A stretch of DNA of 46,411 bases, from the NCBI GenBank assembly GCA_001632425.1, contig KV425683.1:1159-47569 (forward strand), in the 5' to 3' direction. A model generated the notes under the pieces. It was given only the letters and a program-made list of their open reading frames with translations, was not told the DNA's origin and did not search any database. The position numbers and the translations under genes are program-made. This document shows, piece by piece, positions 32,108 to 43,500 of the stretch. Each line of letters opens with the position of its first letter. The stretch's first letter is position 1. The DNA comes from Neolentinus lepideus HHB14362 ss-1 (Eukaryota > Basidiomycota > Agaricomycetes > Gloeophyllales > Gloeophyllaceae).

Positions 32108-34250
32108 CCTCCCTATTCTGCAAGTTGAATATCATTCAAACTTACACCTCTCCACACTGGCCCAACTCTAGCAGTCTGTGATCCTGAAAATACTGATGTT
32201 TCACTTGAACACACCTTTCCACCACATGAGCACTCTTATAGCAACCAGCTCAGATCAAGGGCACTACCTTCACCTGTCACCTATCAGAAAGTAGTGATTA
32301 GATTGTGCATAGCCTCTTCATTGCTAACTCATAAAGTAGCAGTGCTCTCCTCTATCTGTGTGGAAGAGACCTATCTTCCATGAATGACATGTTATGGAAG
32401 CATCCGTAAGATGTACCCGAAGACCAGTCAATGTTATGGACAGTTCAGTAGTGTGCATTACCAGATGCGAAAGGGCAGTTAACATTATGACCATAGAGGA
32501 TGTGCCATGAGGCTCAGTCCATTCCTCAACACCTCAGGAGTGCTGAGGATGTGGGTGCATTCAACAGTTGACAGGACCAGGTGGGTGTAGGAGTCATTAG
32601 TGGGAGGACATGCATAGGTACATGACGTGATAAGTCTTAGAAATGGTGTGTGGTGTGAAGGAGTGTCATTGTTGTGACAGGATAAAGGTGACTAGAACAA
32701 GGAGGACAAGTTCATCCCCTCCCTCCCCTGGTAGCTCATAATGGGACTCTGTCTCTAGTCTCCATCTGTATAACTCAGTGCCTACCTCTAAAAAGATGTC
32801 TTTTGATGTCTCTCATGCTCTAAGGCAACTTGCTCAAGTTTACTTTGACTTTTCCACAGTGAGTTGGTCTAACCAAGTCTCATCTAATTACTGCGAGTGG
32901 ATGCTGTACCTGCTTCACCTTAGTAGTGCTCATGACCTGAGTGTCCGCTGATAGGCCCCGTTGGCTTCTGACCCCAGAAAACATGATTTAGGGCGATTCT
33001 GTGCACTTCATGGGAATGGTGACTTAGCGACTCAATAGCGCACTGTTGGTACTCTGTGCACTAGTGACCCTATGCACCAGCAACAAGGCTCTCAGCTCTT
33101 TGGTGCACTTAGGATGGCTCCTCGGTAGCTTGGTCAGTCAAACATCATTCAGTCAAGTCATCAGCATTTCGGCATGCATCGCCTGGCATTGTTACTGCAG
33201 TCTGAACTGAGGCAGTGTCTCAGGGTGCCTTTCCATATGGCATACAGCCCGCCATTGTTTCAGATCAGCGCTAGTTCTATTGGTGCAACTTTCCTTATGT
33301 GTGCAGTGCGCATTGACACATGGCACGACTATGGCTATCACGACACCGCCGCACCACAGAGCGGCCCTGCCCTTTATCCCTCTTTCAGCAGGATCACTCT
33401 AGCATCGGCAGCATAGCCTGCCCACGGATCATCAAAGAGGTGCACTCTAATGCAAAGTCAAGACACGGAACAACATGCATACTAGAGTTGGTCGCATGGG
33501 GTACTGGTCGAGGAGTGCATGTGGATTAGGAGCAAGGCAGTACAAGTTGTATGGATGTGAGGCTGAGCAGAGGCACAACTCACAGTAGTAGGTAGATAGG
33601 ATCAGACATAGAGCAGTCACTCTCTTGTATTTAAGCCATTACTCTACTGTTTGTACAACAAGTTATCTTCACCACACTCTTCAGATTTCAGTCTTGCGTC
33701 AGAGTTTCTTCTAAGTCTGTCTTGCGACTCGCGTTTAGGTACTCTTGCATACCTCTGACTTCACCCAGAGATAGTGACAGAGTATGCCAGCGTAGCGTTG
33801 CTGTTTGTAAGCAATCCCTTATAAGTCCCTTTCTCTTAGACAGCCCCGTGCGCTGTAGCATAGTGCTAACCAGAGTCTATATACGTCCGAGTTAGAGATA
33901 GCGACTACAAGTAGCGCTCCCCTATAGAGCACCGAAGACCATACAGCACCAAGTAGGAGGAGCATCGTATAGCACCTACACAGCGCCGTGCACATAGCGC
34001 TACATAGTGCATAGCATCGCCTTCTATCCTCAGACTGCCGCCGAGTAGCAACTTGGCACCAACCTCCCTTTAGCCCCAACTATACGTCTCACCTACACCC
34101 ATCCCCTCTGAACTATATTACCCTTCGTTACCCCAGGCCTTGCAGCCATCTGACACCAAGGGCTTTGGTATTTGCTTTGTGGTTGTGTCTACCCTTTAGG
34201 TCTCATTTCTGCAGGTTTCATCGTGTGTCTGTGCATATCACCATGTACAT
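32108..34250. other. degraded retroelement body and unexplained stretch
   Basis: By orientation, 32108 onward should be the body of the split Copia-like element, but no protease, integrase, RT or RNase H motif is readable. 33620-34080 ('cttgtatttaagcc' then many 'agcac/agcgc' words) looks like another LTR-type sequence without clear ends. Nothing else can be supported. Confidence 0.35.
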
Positions 34251-34253
34251 CAG

Positions 34254-34433
34254 TCAGTGGCCAGTCTTTGAAAACTGGGAATAGACCACATTGAGTGCTT
34301 TGGCCTGGGATATCTGGAGAGCAGCACTCTCAGAGTTGTCATTGCCTCCATTGATCACATCACTCTCAAGAGTGGGAGCCTTTAATTTGTTTGCACTTGT
34401 TTGGTTTATCTTGCTGTTGCTTGCCACTGTATG
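34254..34433 (-). pseudogene. third ParB-unit copy, 5' fragment with the same deletion
   Basis: Reads SNSKINQTSANKLKAPTLES, then ESAALQISQAKALNVVYSQF and SKTGH. It carries the same N-terminus-to-ISES joint as the copy at 31058. The start ATG is replaced by GTG, and the copy is cut at 34254 by unrelated DNA. Its 5' flank (34434-34671) matches those at 27368 and 31059. Confidence 0.72.
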
Positions 34434-34671
34434 ATAGATGACAGGTATGCTGCAGTCATGCTCATTTCTAAATGGGGAAGGTAGTGGTTGAAGATGATGG
34501 GGCAAAGAAGTAAGATTCAACTGACAGTACTTATATAAAGTGAGAAATAGATACAAACCTGGGTAAACATAATCATGTGATGGGCATATTACATAAGATC
34601 AAGACAAGCATGTAGCATGCAACATAATATCCATGGAATAATGACAGAAGACCTCTAGCACAGCTACAGAG

Positions 34672-34701
34672 AAATACAATGAGCTATCAGTTATTGTATT
34701 T
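34672..34701. repeat. 30-bp dyad overlapping the helicase stop codon
   Basis: AAATACAAT / ATTGTATTT, perfect 9-bp arms. On the minus strand two of the three bases of the helicase stop codon TAA fall inside the outer edge of the right arm. Confidence 0.8.
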
Positions 34702-37700
34702 AAGTGGACAGTCTTTTAGTTGACTGTTTAACTGATGTATAAAACCAGATCAGAACATTGCAGAGATTGGTAGGGTAATGGGTGTTGGAGGGTGCAGATA
34801 ACCATGTTTGAAAAGAGTCAACTGAGCTGTCTTTAACACCATGCTCTGCCAACACTGCTTGTCTCATCTCAGGCACACACATGATGTGGAAACCCAATGG
34901 CAGCATAACATTTGGGTGCTGACATGCTGCTTCTGAGCCTCTTGTAAAGGTTGGATGCAGAACATCGTCAAGCTGTGGGACATGGCATTTGAAGCAGATG
35001 GAACCATGCTTCTTTAAGTCATATTTGATGCACTTCTTCAAGGCCCTGTACTGGGGGAGGGTGAAGGGGAATCCTTGGCTCAGAATGGCTGGACAGTCTT
35101 CAATGTCATGCTTTGGATGCTCTTCTTCCTTGACCAGCCTACATAGCACACAACAGGCATTCAAGAACTCCAGGGCCTCATGAACCGCCTGTATCCTACC
35201 ACCAAACTGCATGATCCTCTCAATCTTCCTCCTCTTAGCCTCACTAGCAGCCTCATCAAATGGGGAGTCTGAGCTGTCAAGAGTTCTTTTGGTAACAGTG
35301 GCTGCAGGAGGACACACATCTTTGGTTTTGCGCTGACAGATAATGCACCACTGAGCAGACTGGTATCCTTTGCAGGTGTCTCCCTCCCCATCACAGAAGT
35401 GGGTGAGTCCTTGGCGTAGACATGTGTTCCTGGAGAGACTTTGGAGCCAGTTATACATTGCCAGTTGACCTTTGTGATCTGTCCCTGTCACAGAGGGTGC
35501 AGGTGTGTTGTATGTTGTATGAGGCAGGACCAATGAGATGGCTGGCATGCCATCACGTCCACCACGACCACTTTCTTGCAGAAAGCTGATCATTTCGCGA
35601 GGAGATCCAGCATGGATGACCATACGGACATGTTTGTAGTCATTGCCAGCACCAAAAGCCTGAGTGCACACCATGACCTTGCTTGCACCACTCAGCCACC
35701 TCTTGTGCATTTGTTGTCGCTCCTGGTTGGTGAGGGTTGCTTGGTAAAATTCATAGCCCAGTTTTTTTGCCAATGCTTCACCCTGGGTTTTAAAGGGCAC
35801 AAAGATGAGCACCCTATCTGGTTCTTGTAAATCTGGGCCATAGATTTCTAGGACCTCCTTGACATAATCATGGATTTCAGGCATGCGACGGGGGTTCTCA
35901 AGAACATACTGGATTTCAGGGCGCACAGTGGATGTCCGGATGACAATGGTGTTATTAGGCATAAGTCCAAATGCATTTATGAGTGATGGCTGGGAAGCAG
36001 GGCTGACAGTGGCAGATAGTGCAACCAACTGCATTGAGAACTGCCTGAGCTCATAGGAATTCCGCAAAGCTGGCCTGTAGTCACTGGAGATGATAGCCTC
36101 ATGTGCTTCATCATAGACCATTCGGACCACCTTTCTACGCTCATGTAGCTCTGCAAGAGCTTGTGTCCATGATGCCATTTGTGCACGATCAGCTGACACC
36201 AGAACTAGGTTCTTTTGACCAGACAGATGGGTGCTTTCTGCTGAAAATACTTCATATGGAACCCTCATATCCCTGAGCCTGAGCTCATAATCGTCCATGA
36301 GTGATTGAAGCGGTATGACTCCCACTGTGACTGCATCTTCAAGCAGGGTGGGGATGATCATGAGCATTGACTTGCCAGAGCCAGTAGCCATAACTGTGAG
36401 AACATCATTTTTCAGGTTGAGGACTGCAGAAAGTGCATCCTTTTGACCAGAAGAAGTCCATGTGGCCTCTGGTTTTCCAAGGAGAGTACGCAGACATTGC
36501 AATGCTTGCTGGAGAGTAGGTGACATGGAAGCATTGGAGAGTTCTGGAAGGATTGTTTTTCCTTTCGCAGATGCGCCTGCATGTGTTACAGCCATTCTGT
36601 TGAAGGGTGTGGGATGGGCTGATGTGGATGTGAACCAAACAGGATTAAGTGAGGTAGCAGGTATTGAAGAGGCTGGTTTCACTAGTCTCTGCAGTGATGA
36701 TATGTTCTGGGGTGGTGCCTGCAAGTGTTCCAACTGAATGTTTAATATAAAAGTAGATGACATATTGTATTCATGACTCACAATACTTGTTATATGGGGT
36801 GAACCAGCCGAGGCAGTAGAGGATGGCTTCATGGAAAACATACCAAAATGGAAAGGTGCAGTGGTGGTTGGCAAGGGTCCCTAGTAATGAGGGTAAACAT
36901 TGCACTATGTTGCGTAACTAGCAATACTTACTGAAATCCTAGGTGACACATTAGATTCGAGCACCTCCTGGGACTGACTGGATGGCACAGAAGAGATGGA
37001 AACAGCTGTGGAGGTTGGTCCAGTGTTGCATGTGGGAAGGCACAATGTGGAAGAGGACTGATAAATTACATGAATGAGATACAATAGATAATCATCCACT
37101 GTATTTTTACTCACCTGACAAGATAATTCACTCTCAGCAAGATGGGTGTGAGGAGCCATATTCTGATTCAGCAATGGGGTAAGAACTTGAACCAGTTCCT
37201 GGAGCACTTCAGGTACTGGAGTGATCTTGGAGATGGCTGGTGGTGCATACTTGGAAAAATCACAAGATCTTGCTTTGTGATAGGGCAAGACCACACCACC
37301 TGGAACCACTTTACAGGTGTTGTGCCATCGTGTGCTGGCATCCAGGAATAGTGGAATGAGATCTTCAGGCATGCTGGCAAGTGCAAATTGGCTGAGTCCA
37401 TAGATCCTATTCTCAGTGTCTGCATTATGTCCTGCCTGCAGGACATCTGCACTCTCCTGTATCTCCTCCTGTAGGAGATCAAACATCTCTTTGCAGTGCT
37501 TCCTTTTCCAGCTTGTGCTAACATGCCTCCAAGGATTGATGCCAAGCTGGATACCAAGGACTGGAAGAGAGAAGTCCCCCATGATGCTGGTGAGAATGTG
37601 GGATTCAAATGCCTTGCAATTGTTAACAAAGAGATGTTCTGCATATAGCTTCTTGATATCCACCCTGTCAGGATAAAGGATGTGCACAAGGAAAGCTGCA

Positions 37701-39998
37701 AAGGGTCACACAATAGCCAGGTTTTGAATCATCAGATCAGCAGTAAAGGCATCCAGAGCATGTGGCAGGAGCCTGTCACTGCCAGTTAGTCCACCTGTCT
37801 TGTGATACAGTGTGACAATGGAAATGTATGGTCCAAATGCCAAAAGGTTCCGTGCCGCTCGTGTCTTGGTATTTTTAAAAGTCATTGATGTGATCTCGGT
37901 TCCACGTGCAGGAGCACCACTGAGCATTTCACAGCGAGCCATAAGTATGCCCTCAAAGGTGGCATATTTTGCCAGCCATCCCCGCATAGTATCTCTATTC
38001 CACTCCCAGCCTTGACCATAATTGATTTTGAATAGGAAGCAGTCTCTTGTCTTAGCATTGTCCATAACTGCATGGAGGAGGATTTCTGTATCTGCAAAGA
38101 CAGGATTTCTTTGATCACTCAAAAAAGAGTAGCCCACATCAGTGTTGACCAGGTCATCAACAACATCCTTCCAATCTAGGCTGGGAATAGGCAAGCCACA
38201 AAGGACATCCTGCTGCCATGTCTGTATAGCTGCATCCTCTGTCCTTGAAAAGATGCTCTGGAGATCCTCTTGGGTAATCTTGGTACCTCTGTACAGCATA
38301 GAAGTATAATCAATACGGTCTGTCCAATAGACCCTTGGCTGTGATGTGGTCTTCAAGGCAATGGCAGCAGCCCTATGCTGCAAGGACCGCAATGTGTTGA
38401 AAGGTGATTGGACCTTCTCTGTAAACCAACAGGATAGTGCCTTACAACCCAGGTCATCATCTCCATGATATAGCTCCTCAGCAACTGTCTTGATTCGTGT
38501 GAGGAAAAAGAGACGCATGCAGTACTCAAGCCTGGCAATGATAGGTGTGACATCCCTAGCATCTGCATGTCCACCATCAGGCCTAAGGGTAGATAGGGCA
38601 AGGAGGCGGACAGTGGGACAAGGAATATGATTTCTCTCAGAGGGCAGCCACTTGATCATCCAGATGTGGCCAAGTACTGCATCCAAGGCAACCAGTCCAT
38701 CTTTATCCTCTGCAGGATTGCTCAACCAGGTAGCCAGTGTTTGGAGTGCCTGACCCAGTGCAATAGGTATTGGGACCTGATATTTATCCTTGGGTCGCAG
38801 GAGAAATGCAAGTAATCGGATGACAGGAGAGATGTACTGTCTGAGGGTGCTATTTTGTTGCATCTTGTGAAATGGTGTGTTATTGATGCCACTAGAGCAT
38901 GATGTCAATTGAAAATGGAATAGACGACCTTGTAGTATAGTTGACTCACGTCTTGGCAGGGTCTGGGGTGTTTAGAACTTGGAGAACAAGTTCATCAGTA
39001 TGGTTGATAAGGTTGGTGGCCCTCTCCATGTATGCCAGAACCAGATGAGGTAAATCAGGATATTCATCTTTTCTTGGTGTGGAGATAAGATGGCAAAGCT
39101 CGCTGATGTTATATCCTTGGACATGCTCATGCCATCTGGTTGTCAACAGCCAAGGGCTTACCATTCTGGCATTGATATCTCTATCTTCAGCCACCTCTGT
39201 TCCTGCCATCTCCATCTGGGCAGTAGTGATCATTTGCTCCCAGGGTGTATCTGGTGATGAAATGGGCTTTTCCACCTTGCAGTAGATACTGCTTGACCCA
39301 GCACCAGTAGTGAGCCTTTGTGCCTTGCATGCAGTGAACTGGAGTGGAGGTGGCAAATCAGGGTGGATATCACTGTAGTGTTGTAGCATTGACTTCCGGT
39401 TCAGCCTGATCTTGGAACACTGATTGCATAGAAAGCCATCATGCACTTTGAGTCCTTGGATTTCTTGGACAACCAAGCCATCAGTTATCCTGGGTAGAGA
39501 CTGTTCAACTTCCAGCTCATCCAAAACATCAAGCAGCATGTCTTCATCTAGATATTTGGCAAGTGCTGCATGGTTGGCGTGGATATGACCAGGAATATGG
39601 TCTCGTACAATAGCAACCATACAAGTCTTGCAGCAGACTGCATGGATGGAGCTATTCACAACAAGGTCCAAGGAGTCCAGAAAGGGGTGAGTGATGATTT
39701 GCTATCAAAAGACTGAGTTCAGGTGACAATGATTTATAATATAAGCTTACATTATCATCTACCACCTTTTTAAAGCCAACAGAGGATGATTCCAAGATTT
39801 CAGAAGCAGCTGGGTGATTGTCCTTCCTGTGCTGTAAATACAAAAGATGATCCCCTATTATATTCTTCAGACTATAACCTTCTAATGGGTACTTACACCA
39901 CATGACTTTTGATGATGGTCTCTTGCCCCCCTGGTTGAGAATAACTCTCGACAGAATTTGCATCTGGATGGTGCAGTATTTCTATTGGCAGTTGCCAT
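34700..39998 (-). CDS. zinc finger / tyrosine recombinase-like / RecQ helicase fusion, one in-frame TGA
   Basis: Seven exons: 39897-39998, 39751-39831, 38950-39701, 37115-38891, 36932-37057, 36782-36880, 34700-36733. All joins keep frame, giving 1657 codons with stop. Residues 1-34 hold CKFCRELFSTRGARDHHQKSC. Two further C2H2-like fingers follow (CCKTCMVAIVRDHIPGHIHANH and FLCNQCSKIRLNRKSMLQHY, given as separate pieces). Residues about 630-815 look like a tyrosine recombinase: R641 in GAPARGTE, K676 in YHKTG, R767-H768 in NPWRH, H800 in QAGHN, Y809 in ENRIYGLS; the first box-II His is Asn. RecQ helicase: ATGSGKS 1095-1101, DEAH 1187-1190, LSAT, QESGRGGRDG 1365-1374, a Cys zinc site (THFCDGEGDTC..WCIIC) and a further Cys/His tail. 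Codon 707 is TGA where relatives have Arg (xRPFAAFL). Telomere-linked RecQ genes are the nearest known parallel; mobility is inference. Confidence 0.87.
36743..36772. repeat. 30-bp dyad inside intron (donor side)
   Basis: In intron 36734-36781. On the minus strand it follows GTGAGTCAT; arms GAATACAAT / TTTATATTA. Confidence 0.65.
37077..37106. repeat. 30-bp dyad inside intron (donor side)
   Basis: In intron 37058-37114. On the minus strand it follows GTGAGTAA; arms AAATACAGT / ATTGTATCT. Confidence 0.75.
39836..39865. repeat. 30-bp dyad inside intron (acceptor side)
   Basis: In intron 39832-39896. On the minus strand it ends in TTTGTATTT, which runs into the ACAG acceptor. Confidence 0.75.
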
Positions 39999-41340
39999 AG
40001 CAACCAAGATTACCAGTGAATAGGCTGTCAAATAGGTAAATGGTTGTAGGGAGGAAAGAAGGGGTGGGAAAATTCACTGGCCATCCCCCCCTTATATACA
40101 TATCAGTGAGGACTTTGAATCTGAGTTTAAATTTTCTAGTGCAGCCACATCAGGTCTAGACCCTTCCTAATTATAGTGTGGGCTCGTAGAGAGGTTAAAG
40201 TTTACTTGACACAAATAGAATACCTGGCCAATAACAAAGATCCTGGAAGATATATGTCATATTATATTTGGTTATAAAGTGGCTAATGTGGAACTGGATA
40301 TTGCTTCCTAAAGTCCATAAAGTGTTTTGAACAGAGAGTAATGAATGTAAAAATATAAGGTTAAATTGCTACAATATGTAACTATGATGCTCAGCCCCTA
40401 TTGGGGGGTCCTAGTCCTACCACAGTTCAGCACAGCATGCTTCTGGTGTCTTTTGCCATTTAAAGGTCAGCTTCAGTTCACAGTGATGACTCTAAGTCTT
40501 GGTCTGTGATCAGCTTAGCATAGTTCAGGCAGCAGCCCCTTGCCTGATTTGGACAGGTGAGTTGTGCTGGCATAATGGAAACTTGTCAGTAGGTCAGTGA
40601 AGGCTGGGGGGTCATTAGCTAAGTAAATACATACTAATATCATGTTTAGTCTGTTGTATAAAAGTGTTTGAGCATTATATTGGATTTTATAAGCTGGAGC
40701 TCCCTTACACGGGTGCTTGCATACAGGTTTGTCGTTGTGGGAATTTAGGTTCAAGTGATCTGATTGGTTGATGGCTCTAGCTATAATAAGATTTGTAGTT
40801 GACTACAATATTATGTAACTGGAAAGGAAGTCAGGGTCATGGCTTGGACAGGTTTGGAACTGGTCTTTGATGGTTAATTAGATCTGATGGACTGGTCTGA
40901 GCCATCAGCCATTCATCCAACACTCTGGCACAAATCACAGTCCTGTGCTGTGTCATGGTCACACTATGTGGTTCATCCTGTGTATATACTGTTCATAATT
41001 GGATTATATAACATTGTGCATCCAAATCCATATGCCTCAATTCCATATCTCCTCAAGTTTTGACTCTATCAAAAATCAATCTGCTGCTTGCTGAAACAAG
41101 CATGTGCACCAGAAAAATTACAGTTTGGGGATTTTTTTGTCATGTTACATAATTGTCATACAAAAGTGATGACTAAGTGCCAAAACCCACACATGGATGC
41201 TCATCAGTCAGTGTATCAGTCAAACTTTTCAATAGCACCTCATCATGATACTCAACAGAGGTGGACTCAACACTTAATAGTTAGTTTTTGCCATAAAGCA
41301 ATACAAGTTGTATCACACTTGATCATGCACTAAATATAGA
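39999..41340. other. 5' flank of the fusion gene and AT-rich DNA, no supported gene
   Basis: CTTATATAC at about 40092-40100 could be the TATA region, some 95 bp upstream of the start at 39998. The rest holds short ORFs only. Confidence 0.4.
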
Positions 41341-41344
41341 AGAC

Positions 41345-42650
41345 AACAGCTTATAATAGTCATAGCTAGATGCATAAACTCATCCATCACTTGTACTAGC
41401 TTGTATACCATGAGACACCTTGTATAGACTGTGGACGAGGTCGCATCTATAGCACATAGTTGGGAGTTTCTCTGCCCAGAAACATCTGGTAAGTGTGGGA
41501 ATTACTTTCCATATCTGGATGACCCTTGCCTTGACTATACGTTAGTTCAGTTTGTGACCTGAACACACACAACTTGGGATGTCCTAGTGAAGCTTCTGAT
41601 ATCATGACAATGACTTTAGTGCAACAACGTGGCCAGGAGGGTCCACGACAGGGGCCTCAACCACAACATTGTTGAGGAGCTCTCACCATCTCATGGAGCA
41701 TGATGGTAGCAGCAGAGCATGGCTTTAAGGAATGATGGGAGTGTGGAGGAAATATGACAAGTCATGACTTGTTCTATTCTCCCTTTTCCCATTGACACAA
41801 GATGGCCCACAACAACCACCTCAGAGATGACCTTATCCAGGCTCTCTCTGGGAATGTGGTGGTGGGGGCTGTATGCTCTTTTTCCTCATGAATATGACAG
41901 ACAATTGCCTCTTGCATTTCCGGTACAATGGTGGTTGTGATGTCCCGAGTGAAGGTCTACTGTGGTGGTCTGGCCTCAAATATAACCGATGATCCCTTAT
42001 CGTATTTGGTTAATATAGAATCCAATGCCTTTGTCTACACCCATGAAGCCTCGTTCTCCACCAGAAGGTCCGTATGGACTCCTCTGAAATCCAACTACCA
42101 TCAGCCTCTGCACAGCACTGGGATTCTCAACAAAGGACTGCCTTTGTATATGACCTACTCCTGGCTGACAAGATGTGGTACTTGGGACAGTGGGAGCACC
42201 AAGAAAGGAGAACTGGATCTCAGAATGAGGGAAGAGGCTCTGTGGGATGAAACAAGCCAGTCACATCAGGAGACCTAGAGCCTGGCTGGATGTGGAAAGG
42301 ACATGGCTAGTCTGGCTGTGAGCCCTGCTCAAAGGCTTATACCTACAGGAAGTGGGTCTGACACCTCTTCTCTGTGGCATTGTTATCTTTTGGAGTGATC
42401 CATGGTCTCACTGTCACATCTGTGTTACATTTCGGAATACCAGTGCTCCACATGTTGGCCGTACCACCGATTCGAGTATAGAGATGGTGGGAGTCCTTAT
42501 TACTGATGCTGAGGGAGTTGCAGAAGTATTGGCAGGTGAAGAGCAGTGGATTCGATGGAGGTCGAGATGGGTCTGTGACAGCAGCCTCAAAGAGGATGTT
42601 ATTGAGTCCCAGTCACTACTGATGTGGTGGTACTGAGGAGGAGAAGATTG
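41345..42650 (+). repeat. duplicated block D1 (homologous to D2)
   Basis: Matches 44510-44570 plus 45320-46350: shared words 'cccagaaacatctgg', 'gggaattactttcc' and 'ttatccaggc', and the 'cttttggagtgatccatggtc' region near 42390 / 46210 (the last is 21 bases with variants in between). D1 has a dyad at 41978-42007. ORFs inside have no recognised domain. Similarity resumes at 42925-42980 with 46360-46411. Confidence 0.75.
41978..42007. repeat. 30-bp dyad in D1
   Basis: Arms AAATATAAC / ATCGTATTT; equivalent position to 45844-45873 in D2. Confidence 0.65.
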
Positions 42651-43079
42651 CATCAGCAGTTGCGTTTGATGTGAAGAGGAACCCCAAGGCAGCCTCTGCA
42701 GAACCCATCCTCTGGGTCAAGGACTCCCGGCTTGTGCACATGTGCTCTGGGGAGCATGTTCAGTGGTTGATGCAGGCATGGATTCGAGAGCAGGCTGGGG
42801 TGCAGCAATGACCTGTGGCAGATGATGACGGTGTGCTGGAAGAGTCTGGAATCCATCGGTATCTGTGATGGTCTGGCAAATATCGGTCATGGCCCATGGG
42901 AAAGCCGGTAGTATTTGGAGGCTGCAGTTGAGGCAAAGGCACCAGCGAGATGTGAGGCCGAGTTGCAACTGATGTGTATGGCCTTATAGACAGATGGAAA
43001 TGTCCCCCCACAAAGTCAGAACACGATGGGTTGTTGACTCACCTCTTGAGAGACAAGCGTGGACCGGTTCCTTTCCCTG

Positions 43080-43500
43080 TCTTATTGGAACTTAGTTGCA
43101 GCATTCATTCCAGGGTGTGACCACCCGACTCAAGTGAATCGCCCATGAATTGACTTGAGCAGGGGGATGCGAAGCCATGCACACTCGGCCAGGGGGTGCT
43201 GGTGGACAAGCTCTGCTTGGATCCTTTCCATGCATTATCCATAGCATCCCTTTCAGGGTGTTACAAGGAATCCTGAGTGAATCACCTGTGAATTGACTTT
43301 GGCCGGTGGATGCCAAGCTTGATGCAGTGAATGGGAGAGCACAGTGGCCACTGAGGGACAAGCATGGATTGGATCCCATCTTAGGGTGGTCACGGTGACT
43401 ATTCCAAGGCCTGGGAGCAAAGCCACAGTAAATAACCTGTGATTTGACTGTGCCATGCCAAGTCAGAAAGCCAGGCCTCTGGGCAATGTGGTGCTAGAGG
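43080..43500. repeat. three diverged tandem units of about 150-170 bp
   Basis: Each unit has 'agggtg', 'gtgaatcgcc/cacctg', 'tgaattgactt' or 'tgatttgactg', and a '(a)ccaag' tail: about 43090-43240, 43250-43400 and 43380-43500. Non-coding. Confidence 0.55.

Noticed and set aside
37707..37722. A 16-nt intron (GTGTGA...GCAG) to remove the TGA in the fusion gene
   Set aside because: Too short to splice, and the frame is the same on both sides of the TGA, so no intron is needed; a nonsense change explains it better.
41928..42278. 116-residue ORF in D1 as a gene
   Set aside because: It crosses a dyad and is not preserved in D2 (stops), so there is no sign of protein-level selection.
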